A stretch of DNA of 64,000 nucleotides from Aquibacillus salsiterrae (GCF_028416595.1 NZ_JAMQKC010000002.1:411049-475048), one strand, 5' to 3'; positions 19,917 to 35,897 are shown, numbered from the stretch's first letter. Program-made: numbers and translations. The notes: generated by a model not told the origin, from the sequence alone.

Positions 19917-20067
19917 TAAGATAAGAAAGCATAAAAAGATCCAAGAGCTGTCTAGTGCAGGGCGCCTAGCCCCTCGGGGTCATAAGTCAATCCCTTGTGT
20001 GGCAAAGACCGCCACGTCAGGGCTTGTCTTATGCCTGTCGGGTCTACCAAGGCGCTTGCGCTTTTCT
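19917..20067 (+). repeat. Palindromic repeat family, full copy 1 of 3 (metX leader)
   Basis: ATAAGATAAGAAAG left end, then GAGCTGTCTAG, GGCGCCTAGCCCC, stem CATAAGTCAATCCC, tip GTGGCAAAGACCGCCAC, return arm GGGCTTGTCTTATG, GGGTCTACCAAGGCGC and TTGCGCTTTTCT. First of a tandem array with a period of about 121 bases. Confidence 0.9.
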
Positions 20068-20070
20068 GTT

Positions 20071-20188
20071 TGTCTAGCTACAGCGCCTAGCCCCTCGGGG
20101 TCATAAGTCAATCCCTTTTGTGGCAAAGAGCGCCACGTCAGGGCTTGACTTATGCCTGTCGGGTCTAGCAAGGCGCTTTCGCTTTTCT
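20071..20188 (+). repeat. Palindromic repeat family, full copy 2 of 3 (metX leader)
   Basis: A 118-base unit, TGTCTAGCTACAGCGCC to CGCTTTTCT, with tip GTGGCAAAGAGCGCCAC and arms CATAAGTCAA / TTGACTTATG that pair fully. It is identical to copy 3, so the duplication is recent. Confidence 0.92.
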
Positions 20189-20191
20189 ATT

Positions 20192-20309
20192 TGTCTAGCT
20201 ACAGCGCCTAGCCCCTCGGGGTCATAAGTCAATCCCTTTTGTGGCAAAGAGCGCCACGTCAGGGCTTGACTTATGCCTGTCGGGTCTAGCAAGGCGCTTT
20301 CGCTTTTCT
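20192..20309 (+). repeat. Palindromic repeat family, full copy 3 of 3 (metX leader)
   Basis: Identical over 118 bases to the unit at 20071-20188. It ends 30 bases before metX and 11 bases before its ribosome binding site. Confidence 0.92.
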
Positions 20310-20338
20310 CAGTCTAACGAAAGGTGGTGGTAATTCCT

Positions 20339-21427
20339 ATGAAAATGAAAGTTGGCTTATCCCGGGATACAGGAACAATTTTAATCGGTGACCTGCAGCT
20401 TGAATCTGGAAAAATACTTACTAACGTGGAACTTGCCTATGAACGAGTTGGTTCAATAAATAACCCCGTTATCCTTGTCTGTCACGCATTAACAGGTACG
20501 CAATTTGCGGTCGGTAGTAATGATAGACCAGGGTATTGGTCTAAATTAATAAAATTAGGTGGATTTATAGACTTAGAGAAATACCAAGTCATCTCATTTA
20601 ATGTACTTGGTGGATGTAATGGGTCAACAGGACCGCTTAGCCTTAATCCGGAAACGGGTGAACCATATCAAACAACCTTTCCATTTGTGACGATTCGCGA
20701 TATCGTTAAGTCACAATACATGGCACTTGAGAAAATGGGAATTACACACCTGAAGGCAGTGATTGGTGGATCACTTGGTGGAATGCAGGCACTAGAATGG
20801 GGGCTATGTTACCCGGACATGATGGATGGACTATTTCCGCTTGCTGTTACGCCATATTTGAATGATTATGCAATCGCCTTTAATAATATTGCGAGGTTGT
20901 CGATTCTGCAAGACCCGAAATGGAACAATGGTCGCTATACACAAGACAATAGACCGGAGCACGGTCTAAGCCTTGCTCGAATGGTAGGGATGATTACATA
21001 CCGGTCTAGTGATTTATTTAATGAGCGATTTGGTAGAGAACAACGCGGACCTGTTGGTGTTTCCCACGAAGAAATAGCCTACGAAATTGAATCATATCTA
21101 GATTATCAAGGAAAGAAGCTAACGAAACGTTTTGACGCGAATAGCTATTTATATTTGTTAAAAGCGATGGATACTCACGATATTGGCAGGGGGCGAGGTG
21201 GGTGGCAAACAGCTGCTAAAGGCTTCCAAGCTCCAGTATTTGCGATTGGCTTTACAGGTGATTCTTTGTTCCCAACTAAGGAATATAAAATTTTAATTGA
21301 TTACTTACAACAGTTAGACATGACAAGTTCCTTTGAGGAAGTAGTAACCCAGTTTGGTCACGACGGCTTTTTGGTTGAATTCGGAAAATGGGGAAACTTG
21401 ATTCAGGAGAAGTTGCAAAGTATTTAA
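20339..21427 (+). CDS. metX: Homoserine O-acetyltransferase
   Basis: 362-residue alpha/beta-hydrolase-fold acyltransferase that activates homoserine for methionine synthesis with acetyl-CoA (some MetX enzymes use succinyl-CoA, which the sequence alone does not settle). The nucleophile elbow GGSLGGMQ has Ser145; the oxyanion/substrate segment is NVLGGCNGSTGP; Asp and His of the triad lie in GFTGDSLFPT and GHDGFLVEF. Start ATG at 20339 is behind AAAGGTGGTGG. It is controlled by a SAM riboswitch separated from it by three repeats. Its product is the substrate of the downstream MetY. Confidence 0.95.
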   Translation: MKMKVGLSRDTGTILIGDLQLESGKILTNVELAYERVGSINNPVILVCHALTGTQFAVGSNDRPGYWSKLIKLGGFIDLEKYQVISFNVLGGCNGSTGPLSLNPETGEPYQTTFPFVTIRDIVKSQYMALEKMGITHLKAVIGGSLGGMQALEWGLCYPDMMDGLFPLAVTPYLNDYAIAFNNIARLSILQDPKWNNGRYTQDNRPEHGLSLARMVGMITYRSSDLFNERFGREQRGPVGVSHEEIAYEIESYLDYQGKKLTKRFDANSYLYLLKAMDTHDIGRGRGGWQTAAKGFQAPVFAIGFTGDSLFPTKEYKILIDYLQQLDMTSSFEEVVTQFGHDGFLVEFGKWGNLIQEKLQSI

Positions 21428-21451
21428 ATAATTTTAAAAATAAAAAAGTTT

Positions 21452-21480
21452 TTGACAAAATTCGCGCTTCATAGTAAAGT
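21452..21480 (+). promoter_or_regulatory. Promoter of the metY operon
   Basis: TTGACA (21452-21457), 17 bases, TAAAGT (21475-21480), upstream of the second SAM riboswitch. Confidence 0.8.
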
Positions 21481-21518
21481 GAATAAAGACATTACAACTA
21501 AATCAATTAATTTTGGAT

Positions 21519-21641
21519 CTCTTATCCAGAGAGGCAGAGGGACTGGCCCGATGATGCCCAGCAACCATTAAGTTAGTTCATTGTAACTAATTTAACAAGG
21601 TGCTAATTCCTGCAGGAAGCATACTCCTGAAAGATAAGAGG
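21519..21641 (+). ncRNA. SAM-I (S-box) riboswitch, metY leader
   Basis: Core elements CTTATCCAGAGAGGCAGAGG, GACTGGCCCGATGATGCCC, AGCAACC and closing GATAAGAG. The P3-like stem differs from the metX copy (TTAGTT / AACTAA). It controls metY and, with no further terminator up to 28.2 kb, probably the sulfur genes behind it. Confidence 0.95.
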
Positions 21642-21655
21642 AGGATAACTAACGT

Positions 21656-21687
21656 TAAGCCCTCTTCTTATGAAGTGGGCTTTTTTA
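21656..21687 (+). terminator. Riboswitch-controlled terminator of metY leader
   Basis: AGCCCTCTTC pairs with GAAGTGGGCT (one mismatch), followed by TTTTTT. Expression platform of the riboswitch at 21519-21641. Confidence 0.88.
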
Positions 21688-21722
21688 TTGTCTACTCGGC
21701 TTCCTAGCCACTCGCGGCTTAA

Positions 21723-23558
<1,836 letters not shown>

Positions 23559-23583
23559 AAACAAATTAAAATGGGGGATGAAA

Positions 23584-24588
23584 ATGAAAAAGATACCTTT
23601 TATTGATATTCGAAGTTTCTTAGTTGTTCTAGTTTTAGGATTAGTGTTAGTGGTTGCAGCTGGATGTTCGTCCACTGCAAGTTCGGAGGGGAAACCAGAG
23701 CAAATTAGATTGGATTATGCTTATTATTCGCCAACAAGCTTAGTACTTAAGAAGTTTGGTTGGGCAGAAGAAGAATTTGCAGAAGATGATATTGAAGTAA
23801 CTTGGACATTAAGCCAAGGTAGTAATAAAGCCTTAGAATTTTTGAATAGCGATAGTGTTGATTTTGGTTCTACTGCAGGTGCTGCTGCTTTAATGTCAAA
23901 AGCAACTGGTGCACCAATCAAGAACGTCTATATTTACTCTAAACCTGAATGGACAGCTTTGGTTACTAATAAAGGTTCTGGTATCAAATCGGTTGCAGAC
24001 CTTAAAGGGAAAAAAGTAGCAGCGACACTCGGTACAGACCCTTACATCTTTTTGCTTCGTTCTCTAGCTGCTGAAGGTGTTCCGGCTGATGAAGTGGAAA
24101 TTGTAAACTTACAGCATGCTGATGGTGGTTCAGCGTTAGTTTCTGGTGATGTGGATGCATGGGCAGGACTGGATCCAACCATGGCTCGCCTTGAATTAGA
24201 AGAGGGTGCTCAACTTTTCTACCGTAATGCTGATTTCAATACGTATGGTTTCTTGAATACAAGAGAAGAGTTTGCGAAAGATTATCCTGACTACGTGAAT
24301 CGTGTAATAAAAGTCTATGAAAAAGCAAGAAACTGGGTGATTGAGAATCCGGAAGAGGCTGCAGAACTTCTTGCAGAAGAAGCTGGAATTAACGTAGAAG
24401 TAGCAAAGAAACAATTAGAGCGTAATGATTTCTCTAACCCAGTTCCTGGTGAAGTTCACGTGAATGCACTTGTTGAAGCAGGTAAGGTGTTGCAAGAGGG
24501 AGAAGTTATTAAGCCTGACGTTAATATTGAAGAAACAACAAACAATTTAATTGATCCTTCATTTGCTGAAGAAGTAATTGGAAAATAA
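23584..24588 (+). CDS. ABC transporter substrate-binding lipoprotein, sulfonate type
   Basis: 334-residue binding protein of the NMT1/SsuA/TauA type. A signal peptide ends in VVAAGC, so Cys is probably lipidated by Lgt; a Ser/Thr-rich linker follows. Type II fold motifs: SNKALEFLNSDSVDFG, DLKGKKVAATLGTDP, SGDVDAWAGLDP. The family binds alkanesulfonates, taurine or similar. It sits 25 bases after metY under a SAM riboswitch, so an organosulfur compound is the likely ligand; the exact ligand is unknown. The start at 23584 follows GGGGG; the longer frame upstream overlaps metY. Confidence 0.88.
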   Translation: MKKIPFIDIRSFLVVLVLGLVLVVAAGCSSTASSEGKPEQIRLDYAYYSPTSLVLKKFGWAEEEFAEDDIEVTWTLSQGSNKALEFLNSDSVDFGSTAGAAALMSKATGAPIKNVYIYSKPEWTALVTNKGSGIKSVADLKGKKVAATLGTDPYIFLLRSLAAEGVPADEVEIVNLQHADGGSALVSGDVDAWAGLDPTMARLELEEGAQLFYRNADFNTYGFLNTREEFAKDYPDYVNRVIKVYEKARNWVIENPEEAAELLAEEAGINVEVAKKQLERNDFSNPVPGEVHVNALVEAGKVLQEGEVIKPDVNIEETTNNLIDPSFAEEVIGK

Positions 24589-24611
24589 TTAGATGGTAGG
24601 AGGGAAATACA

Positions 24612-25460
24612 ATGGCGAAAAATCTTGAGGCACTCACGTCAGGTCAACTTACCGGAAAAGCAGCAGCAAAAACAAACAAGACAAAACGAAATAATGGAAA
24701 GCTAAAGCGTGTTGTCTTAGGAAGTATTTTACCAGTAATCTTAATCGTGGTCTGGGAGTTGCTAAGCCGAATGGGAGTCTTTCCTTCCTATCAACTTCCA
24801 GCTCCATCCGTAATTTTTGGAACAATCGTTGACATGGCTCAAAAAGGTACGTTATGGGGACACATTGGTATAACCACTTACAGGGTTTTTGCGGGTTTTG
24901 TCCTCGGAACAGTAGTAGCAATTGTGCTAGGTTCATTTGTTGGTTTTTACCGGAAAGCAGAACAAATCTTTGATCCGATGATACAAGCGTTTCGTTCAAT
25001 TCCGTCATTAGCATGGGTTCCACTATTCATCTTATGGATGGGGATTGGAGAAACATCAAAAATTACAATGATTGCGGTCGGGGTTTTCTTCCCGGTTTAT
25101 TTAAACATTGTTAGTGGGATTTTGGGAGTTGACCGCAAGCTCATTGAAGTTGGGAGAATGTATCGATTAAATACATTCCAATTAGTGAGTCGGATCATCT
25201 TACCTGCATCATTACCTTCATTCTTGGTTGGGCTACGGAGTGGCTTAGGATTAGGTTGGATGTTTGTTGTGGCCGCGGAATTAATGGGAGCAAGCCAAGG
25301 ATTAGGTTTCTTACTTGTATTTGGTCAAAACATGACACAACCAGAAGTAATTCTTGCATCTATTATTCTATTTGCTATCATTGGTAAATTATCAGATTGG
25401 GTTCTTAAAATAATTGAAGAGCGTTCACTACATTGGCAAGATCGTATGGTCAAATCGTAA
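24612..25460 (+). CDS. ABC transporter permease, sulfonate type
   Basis: 282-residue inner membrane permease of the BPD_transp_1 family (SsuC/TauC type). After a basic N-terminal tail (1-35), about six membrane helices follow. The EAA-like loop near residues 180-200 (EVGRMYRLNTFQLVSRIILPASLPSFLVGLR) contacts the ATPase. It works with the lipoprotein before it and the ATPase after it (15-base gap). Confidence 0.9.
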   Translation: MAKNLEALTSGQLTGKAAAKTNKTKRNNGKLKRVVLGSILPVILIVVWELLSRMGVFPSYQLPAPSVIFGTIVDMAQKGTLWGHIGITTYRVFAGFVLGTVVAIVLGSFVGFYRKAEQIFDPMIQAFRSIPSLAWVPLFILWMGIGETSKITMIAVGVFFPVYLNIVSGILGVDRKLIEVGRMYRLNTFQLVSRIILPASLPSFLVGLRSGLGLGWMFVVAAELMGASQGLGFLLVFGQNMTQPEVILASIILFAIIGKLSDWVLKIIEERSLHWQDRMVKS

Positions 25461-25475
25461 GAGGAGGTTAGCGTA

Positions 25476-26204
25476 ATGAGCCTTGAATTAAGAAATGTGA
25501 GTCGGACATTTGATGGAAAGACAGCTGTGCAAAATATATCCGTTTCAGTCAAACCAGGCGAAATCGTTGGCCTTCTCGGAACAAGTGGATGTGGCAAAAG
25601 CACACTACTCCGGGCTATATCTGGACTCGATAATGACTATGATGGTGACATTGTGATTAATGGTGACACAACCAAAGGAATTCATGATACAACGGGTTTC
25701 ATTTTCCAAGAACCGCGTTTGTTACCTTGGTTAACGGTTTTAGACAATGTAACATTTGGTTTGAAAGGGAAAAAAGAAGAAAAGGAAGCACGTGCAAGGC
25801 AATATTTAGAAAGTGTTGGACTTAGTGGCAATGAACATTTATATCCGAGACAACTGTCTGGTGGAATGGCTCAACGGGTTGCTATTGCGAGAGCGTTAGT
25901 GACTTCACCTGAAATTTTATTGCTTGATGAACCATTTAGTGCCTTAGATGCCTTTACAAAAATGCAGCTTCAAGATTTATTACTCGATGTATGGAAAACG
26001 TATCAATCAACAATTGTTCTTGTCACACATGACATTGATGAAGCGACATACCTTTGTGACCGAGTCATTATCCTTCGGGGCCAACCGGGTGAAATTGATC
26101 GTGAAATAATAATTTCTGACCAACGGCCACGGCCTAGAGGTAGTGAAAGACTGGCAAGCTATAAAGCTGAGATCTTAGATAGCTTAGATTTAAATAAACG
26201 ATAA
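25476..26204 (+). CDS. ABC transporter ATP-binding protein, sulfonate type
   Basis: 242-residue ATPase of the SsuB/TauB type. Walker A GTSGCGKST at 35-43, Q loop FQEPRLLPW, signature LSGGMAQR, Walker B ILLLDEPFSALD, H loop VTHDIDEA. FQEPRLLPW is typical of the nitrate/sulfonate/taurine subfamily. It is the third gene of the importer set. Confidence 0.92.
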   Translation: MSLELRNVSRTFDGKTAVQNISVSVKPGEIVGLLGTSGCGKSTLLRAISGLDNDYDGDIVINGDTTKGIHDTTGFIFQEPRLLPWLTVLDNVTFGLKGKKEEKEARARQYLESVGLSGNEHLYPRQLSGGMAQRVAIARALVTSPEILLLDEPFSALDAFTKMQLQDLLLDVWKTYQSTIVLVTHDIDEATYLCDRVIILRGQPGEIDREIIISDQRPRPRGSERLASYKAEILDSLDLNKR

Positions 26205-26215
26205 AGTTGTACCCG

Positions 26216-26241
26216 ACATCAGTGGTTAATCCCACTGATGT
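26216..26241 (+). other. Hairpin between the ABC ATPase and the AcsA-like gene
   Basis: ACATCAGTGG pairs perfectly with CCACTGATGT across a 6-base loop, with no T tract. It does not look like an intrinsic terminator; it may be an RNA processing or stability element that sets different levels for the importer and the ligase. Confidence 0.5.
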
Positions 26242-26280
26242 ATCTGTATAGACAAAAAAAGAACATAAGGGGGACAAAAA

Positions 26281-27951
26281 ATGGCTTCGATTGCACAAAC
26301 GACAATATCACCAGTGAAAGGTAGCTTTAATCTTTCAAACTATGATTGCGTCCGAAAATCATTTGATTGGGAAGATGCGTCAAAGGAATTACATTTTTGG
26401 GAAAGTGGTAAGGTTAATGCGGCATACGAGACAATCGATCGCCATGTAGTTGATGGCTATGGAGATAAAATTGCTCTTCATTATATTAATGAAAATGAAA
26501 AGCGTTCCCTTACATTTAGTGAAGTAAAAGAAAAGACAGACCATTATGGACGGATTTTAAAACAACATGGAGTGAAAAAAGGTGACCGGGTATTCATTTT
26601 TCTGCCAAAGACTCCAGAGTGTTATATATCAATATTGGCAGTAATAAAAATTGGAGCAATTGCAGGACCGCTATTTGAGGCATTCATGGAAGATGCAGTT
26701 AAAGACCGAATCAATGATTGTAAAGGTACCGTCTTGATTACTGATAAGGATTTAGTACAACGGGTGCAACGAGCAGATATTCCTTCCTTAGAGACGATTT
26801 TATTTTCTGAAGATATCGAAGCTACACCTGTAGAAAACGACAGAGAAGAAGTAGTGGAATGGTTAGGCAAAGAGGATGGTTTAATTATTCATTATACAAG
26901 TGGCTCAACAGGGAAGCCAAAGGGTGTATTACATGCGCACCGTTCGATGATTCACCATCTTCAATCAGGTAAATGGGTCCTTGATATTAAGGATGATGAT
27001 GTATACTGGTGTACATCGCATCCTGGTTGGGTGACTGGAAGCGTATATGGATTGTTTGCTCCGTGGTTAAATCGAGCAACGATTGTCATTCAAGGTGGGC
27101 GTTTTAAGGCAGAAAACTGGTATCAATTAATGGAGGACTTGAAAGTTACTACATGGTACAGTGCCCCAACAGCGTTCCGGATGTTAATGTCACAAGGTGA
27201 TTTGTTTAAAAATTATGATTTATCTTCACTGAGGCATATATTGAGTGTCGGTGAACCGCTTAATCCTGAGGTTATTCACTGGGCATGGAATAATTTGGGA
27301 CTTAGAATTCATGATACATGGTGGATGACTGAGACAGGTGGTCACCTTATTGTTAATTTACCTGCAGAATTGATAAAACCGGGCTCGATGGGTCGGCCAT
27401 TCCCAGGGATAACAGTAGGGATTTTAGACGATGAAGGAAACGAATTGCCACGCGGTGAAGTTGGACAATTGGCAGTTCGTGCTCCGTGGCCAGGTTTGAT
27501 GAAAGAAATTTGGGGGAACAAAGATAAATTTGATTCCTACTTCAAATATGAAGGTTGGTATAGCTCTGGTGATTTAGCATTACAGGATGAGGACGGTTAT
27601 GTCTTTTTTCAAGGCAGAAGTGATGATATGATCAATTCCGCTGGGGAAAGAATTGGACCATTTGAAGTAGAGAGTAAACTCATTGAACATCCTGCTGTTG
27701 CTGAGGCTGGTGTAATCGGAAAACCAGATGCATTACGTGGGGAATTAGTTAAAGCATTCATTACATTGCGGACTGGTTTTCAAGAGTCAGAAGAATTATT
27801 AGAGGAAATTAGATTATTTGTTCGGAAAAATTTATCTGCACATGCTGCCCCTAGAGAAATTGAAGTAATGAATGAGCTTCCAAAAACGAAAATAAGTGGT
27901 AAAATTCTTCGACGTAAATTGAAGGAATGGGAGATTCAGAAGGTTCAATAA
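26281..27951 (+). CDS. AcsA-like acyl-CoA synthetase
   Basis: 556-residue AMP-forming ligase close to B. subtilis AcsA (acetyl-CoA synthetase). P-loop-like motif YTSGSTGKPKG (about 206-216), motif TWWMTETG, the hinge/A8 region GWYSSGDLA...GRSDDMINSAGERIGPFEVES and the catalytic-lysine motif SGKILRR near the C terminus. No acuABC beside it. Under the metY riboswitch it would supply acetyl-CoA for MetX, or activate an acid derived from the imported sulfur compound; both are inference. It starts at ATG behind AAGGGGG. Confidence 0.88.
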   Translation: MASIAQTTISPVKGSFNLSNYDCVRKSFDWEDASKELHFWESGKVNAAYETIDRHVVDGYGDKIALHYINENEKRSLTFSEVKEKTDHYGRILKQHGVKKGDRVFIFLPKTPECYISILAVIKIGAIAGPLFEAFMEDAVKDRINDCKGTVLITDKDLVQRVQRADIPSLETILFSEDIEATPVENDREEVVEWLGKEDGLIIHYTSGSTGKPKGVLHAHRSMIHHLQSGKWVLDIKDDDVYWCTSHPGWVTGSVYGLFAPWLNRATIVIQGGRFKAENWYQLMEDLKVTTWYSAPTAFRMLMSQGDLFKNYDLSSLRHILSVGEPLNPEVIHWAWNNLGLRIHDTWWMTETGGHLIVNLPAELIKPGSMGRPFPGITVGILDDEGNELPRGEVGQLAVRAPWPGLMKEIWGNKDKFDSYFKYEGWYSSGDLALQDEDGYVFFQGRSDDMINSAGERIGPFEVESKLIEHPAVAEAGVIGKPDALRGELVKAFITLRTGFQESEELLEEIRLFVRKNLSAHAAPREIEVMNELPKTKISGKILRRKLKEWEIQKVQ

Positions 27952-27966
27952 GCTGGAGGAATAAAA

Positions 27967-28203
27967 ATGAAAAGCGTAATTTTATACTCAAAAATAGACT
28001 GCCCCATTTGTGAAGAGGCAAAGCAGCTAATTTTAACGCTAAAGGACGCGTATTCCTTTACCCTAGATGAAGTCGATATTTATAAGGATGATCTATTGCT
28101 AGAAAAATATCAGTTGATGATTCCTGTTGTTGAAATAGACTGCAATGAAGTTGATTTTGGCCAAATAGAATTGGGTAAAATTATCAATGCCTTATCGAGC
28201 TAA
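27967..28203 (+). CDS. Glutaredoxin-like protein
   Basis: 78-residue thioredoxin-fold protein of the glutaredoxin-like (DUF836) family. The redox motif CPIC is at residues 13-16 and the cis-proline segment is IPVVEID. It follows the ligase by 15 bases with GGAGGA before its ATG. It may be the last gene of the sulfur operon; the cggR promoter begins 108 bases later. Substrate unknown. Confidence 0.82.
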   Translation: MKSVILYSKIDCPICEEAKQLILTLKDAYSFTLDEVDIYKDDLLLEKYQLMIPVVEIDCNEVDFGQIELGKIINALSS

Positions 28204-28311
28204 AGGTGAATTGGGGGAGTGTGAAACGGGTTCCCCCTAATATTTGCCGTTTTCAAATGTCGAAAATTCAGAAAATATAGACTAGCCAGGTTTATCTTGT
28301 AGAAAAAATAG

Positions 28312-28340
28312 TTGTGGGAATAATAGCCATCTGTTACAAT
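28312..28340 (+). promoter_or_regulatory. Promoter of cggR-gapA
   Basis: TTGTGG (28312-28317), 17 bases, TACAAT (28335-28340) with TG upstream (extended -10). It lies 33 bases before the CggR operator. Confidence 0.8.
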
Positions 28341-28372
28341 GATTACTGTAAGAGGATTTTTTTTGCCGCATG

Positions 28373-28408
28373 CGGGACGTATTATGACTAGCAGGGACAA
28401 ATTTATCC
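28373..28408. promoter_or_regulatory. CggR operator
   Basis: Two direct half-sites: CGGGAC-N6-TGAC (28373-28388) and AGGGAC-N6-ATCC (28393-28408), four bases apart. This is the layout of the B. subtilis CggR operator (CGGGAC-N6-TGTC-N4 repeated). It lies after the promoter, so binding blocks elongation; fructose-1,6-bisphosphate relieves it in known systems. Confidence 0.9.
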
Positions 28409-28451
28409 CAGTAAAAGATGCGAGCCGTAAATCGTACAAAGGAGCAAAATA

Positions 28452-29480
28452 ATGAGACAGTTGATTGAAATTCAACAAAAATTATTCCCGGATTTGCTCG
28501 AAGTCATGCAGCGAAGGTATAAAATCCTTCATTATATTCAATTAATGGAACCGATTGGAAGAAGAAGTCTAGCCGATAATATCGAATTGGCTGAACGAGT
28601 CGTAAGAAGTGAGATTGATTTCTTTAATAAGAATGGATTCATTGATGTTACAGCCAAAGGCATGCATCTTACGAATTCTGGCAAAATAATTCTAAATCAA
28701 CTCGCCGATTTCATGAAAGAAATTTCAGGCTTTAGTTTGATAGAACAGCATTTAAAGGACAAACTACAATTAGATCATGCCATTGTTGTCCCTGGCAATA
28801 GTGACGATCATGATTGGGTTAAACAAGACTTAGGAAAAGCCTGTGTCCAATACTTAAAATCTATCTTAAAGCAGAAGCAAACAGTGGCTGTAACCGGTGG
28901 GACAACGATGGCAGCTGTTGCTGAGATGATCAAGCCTTTTCCTGGGGCAAACAAGTGTATGTTTGTACCAGCTCGTGGTGGCTTAGGGGAACGTGTGGAA
29001 AATCAAGCGAACACCATTTGTGTAGAAATGGCTAAAAAAGTACATGGTGAATATCGGTTGTTGTACGTTCCAGATCCGATTAGTGAAGAAGCATATCAAT
29101 CAATAATTGGGGAACCTTCTATAAAAGAGGTATTGGAGATTATTCGAGATGCTAATATTGTTATCCACGGTGTTGGCGATGCGGTCACAATGGCCAAGCG
29201 GAGAAAAGCTTCACACCATATCCTACAAAAGATAATAGATGGGCATGCTGTAAGTGAAGCATTCGGCTATTATTTTAACGAAGAGGGAAAGGTTATTCAC
29301 AAGGTTCGAACAGTTGGAATTCAGTTGGAGGATTTATACAAAGCAAATTGTGTTATAGCTGTTGCTGGGGGAAAATCAAAGGCAAAAGCGATTAACTCCT
29401 ACTTCAAACAAGGAAAAGGCAATGTGCTGATTACTGACGAAAGTGCTGCGAAAGAGTTAATAAGGGGATTTTCCCTTTAA
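28452..29480 (+). CDS. cggR: Central glycolytic genes regulator
   Basis: 342-residue SorC/DeoR-type repressor. An N-terminal winged helix-turn-helix (about 20-85; GRRSLADNIELAERVVRSEI) precedes the sugar-phosphate binding domain (about 90-342; TGGTTMAAVAE, ARGGLGERVENQANTI, VAGGKSKAKAI). It represses the operon it heads, and fructose-1,6-bisphosphate is the inducer in B. subtilis. Its operator lies at 28373-28408. gapA starts 37 bases after it. Confidence 0.96.
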   Translation: MRQLIEIQQKLFPDLLEVMQRRYKILHYIQLMEPIGRRSLADNIELAERVVRSEIDFFNKNGFIDVTAKGMHLTNSGKIILNQLADFMKEISGFSLIEQHLKDKLQLDHAIVVPGNSDDHDWVKQDLGKACVQYLKSILKQKQTVAVTGGTTMAAVAEMIKPFPGANKCMFVPARGGLGERVENQANTICVEMAKKVHGEYRLLYVPDPISEEAYQSIIGEPSIKEVLEIIRDANIVIHGVGDAVTMAKRRKASHHILQKIIDGHAVSEAFGYYFNEEGKVIHKVRTVGIQLEDLYKANCVIAVAGGKSKAKAINSYFKQGKGNVLITDESAAKELIRGFSL

Positions 29481-29514
29481 TATATATTTATTGCAAATCA
29501 TAAGGAGGAAATAG

Positions 29515-30525
<1,011 letters not shown>

Positions 30526-30559
30526 GATTGCATAATAGTTAACACTATAAGGAAGTCTT

Positions 30560-30594
30560 AATTGGGAGGGGGATCAGTCCTCCTCCCAATTTTT
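30560..30594 (+). terminator. Hairpin between gapA and pgk
   Basis: AATTGGGAGG (30560-30569) pairs with CCTCCCAATT (about 30582-30591), followed by TTTT. Probably partial, since pgk-tpiA-gpmI-eno show no strong promoter of their own. Confidence 0.8.
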
Positions 30595-30643
30595 AAAACT
30601 AGGTACTACATATTTTAGAATCACAAGGAGGTTGACAAAGTCG

Positions 30644-34139
<3,496 letters not shown>

Positions 34140-34160
34140 CAGGTAAAAGGAGAGAATTAA

Positions 34161-35450
<1,290 letters not shown>

Positions 35451-35460
35451 TCAACATATC

Positions 35461-35493
35461 AACCGCTAAGGACTAACCCTTAGCGGTTTTTTC
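35461..35493 (+). terminator. Terminator of the glycolytic operon
   Basis: AACCGCTAAGG pairs with CCTTAGCGGTT across a 6-base loop, followed by TTTT. Confidence 0.9.
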
Positions 35494-35540
35494 AAAAAGG
35501 TATGAAATTATTGAAGGTAATGGAGATATCCACACACATA

Positions 35541-35575
35541 AAAACCCCCCACAAAATTAATTGTGGGGGAGTTTT
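35541..35575 (-). terminator. Terminator of the 93-codon minus-strand gene
   Basis: CCCCCCACAA and TTGTGGGGGA form a strong stem. On the minus strand it is followed by TTTTATG. It lies past the repeat remnant that touches the gene's stop; it could stop transcripts on either strand. Confidence 0.75.
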
Positions 35576-35577
35576 GC

Positions 35578-35622
35578 TTAAGCTTGCCTTAGGGTGGGCA
35601 AGGCGCCCTTCGCTTTTCTTAT
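35578..35622 (+). repeat. Palindromic repeat family, right-end remnant (eno side)
   Basis: GCTTGCC...GGGCAAGGCGCC followed by CGCTTTTCTTAT. The right end supplies the stop codon of the minus-strand gene at 35619. Confidence 0.75.
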
Positions 35623-35897
35623 AAATTGCCTTTTAATTCTTGATAAGAACTCTTTAACTGTTCTAATTCACGACGGTGAAAGTCGAGAGCTTGTTGGTTT
35701 TCCGTAGTTTGTTCTGATTGTGTAAGTGATCTTTCCGCACGTTCTAAGGCTTGATTAATTTGAGCATCTAGATTTGCTTCAGCATTCGGATTGCTTTGTG
35801 CCTGTGTAATGGCATGCTGTAAATGAAGAATCGATTGTTGTGCTTGTGTCAGCTGTGTTTGATCATGGGAGCTAGAAATATTATTTCCTTTCATCAC
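35619..35897 (-). CDS. Hypothetical Gln-rich helical protein
   Basis: 92 residues, rich in Gln, Ser and Ala, predicted as two long helices (about 14-35 and 43-90) with heptad-like spacing (QALDFHRRELEQLKSSYQEL). No signal peptide or membrane segment. It starts behind AAAGGAGGG. I do not recognise it; small helical proteins of this type in bacilli are often sporulation-associated, but nothing here shows that. Its stop codon lies in the end of a repeat remnant. Confidence 0.65.
   Translation of the reverse strand: MMKGNNISSSHDQTQLTQAQQSILHLQHAITQAQSNPNAEANLDAQINQALERAERSLTQSEQTTENQQALDFHRRELEQLKSSYQELKGNL

Noticed and set aside
19903..20292. Several 63-67 codon frames within the metX leader repeats
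   Set aside because: They arise because identical repeat units lack stops in one frame; the products are simply translations of the repeat.
19917..20309. CRISPR array
   Set aside because: The units are ~121 bases long, contiguous, palindromic throughout and without unique spacers; no cas genes are present. The same applies to 56.0-56.4 kb.
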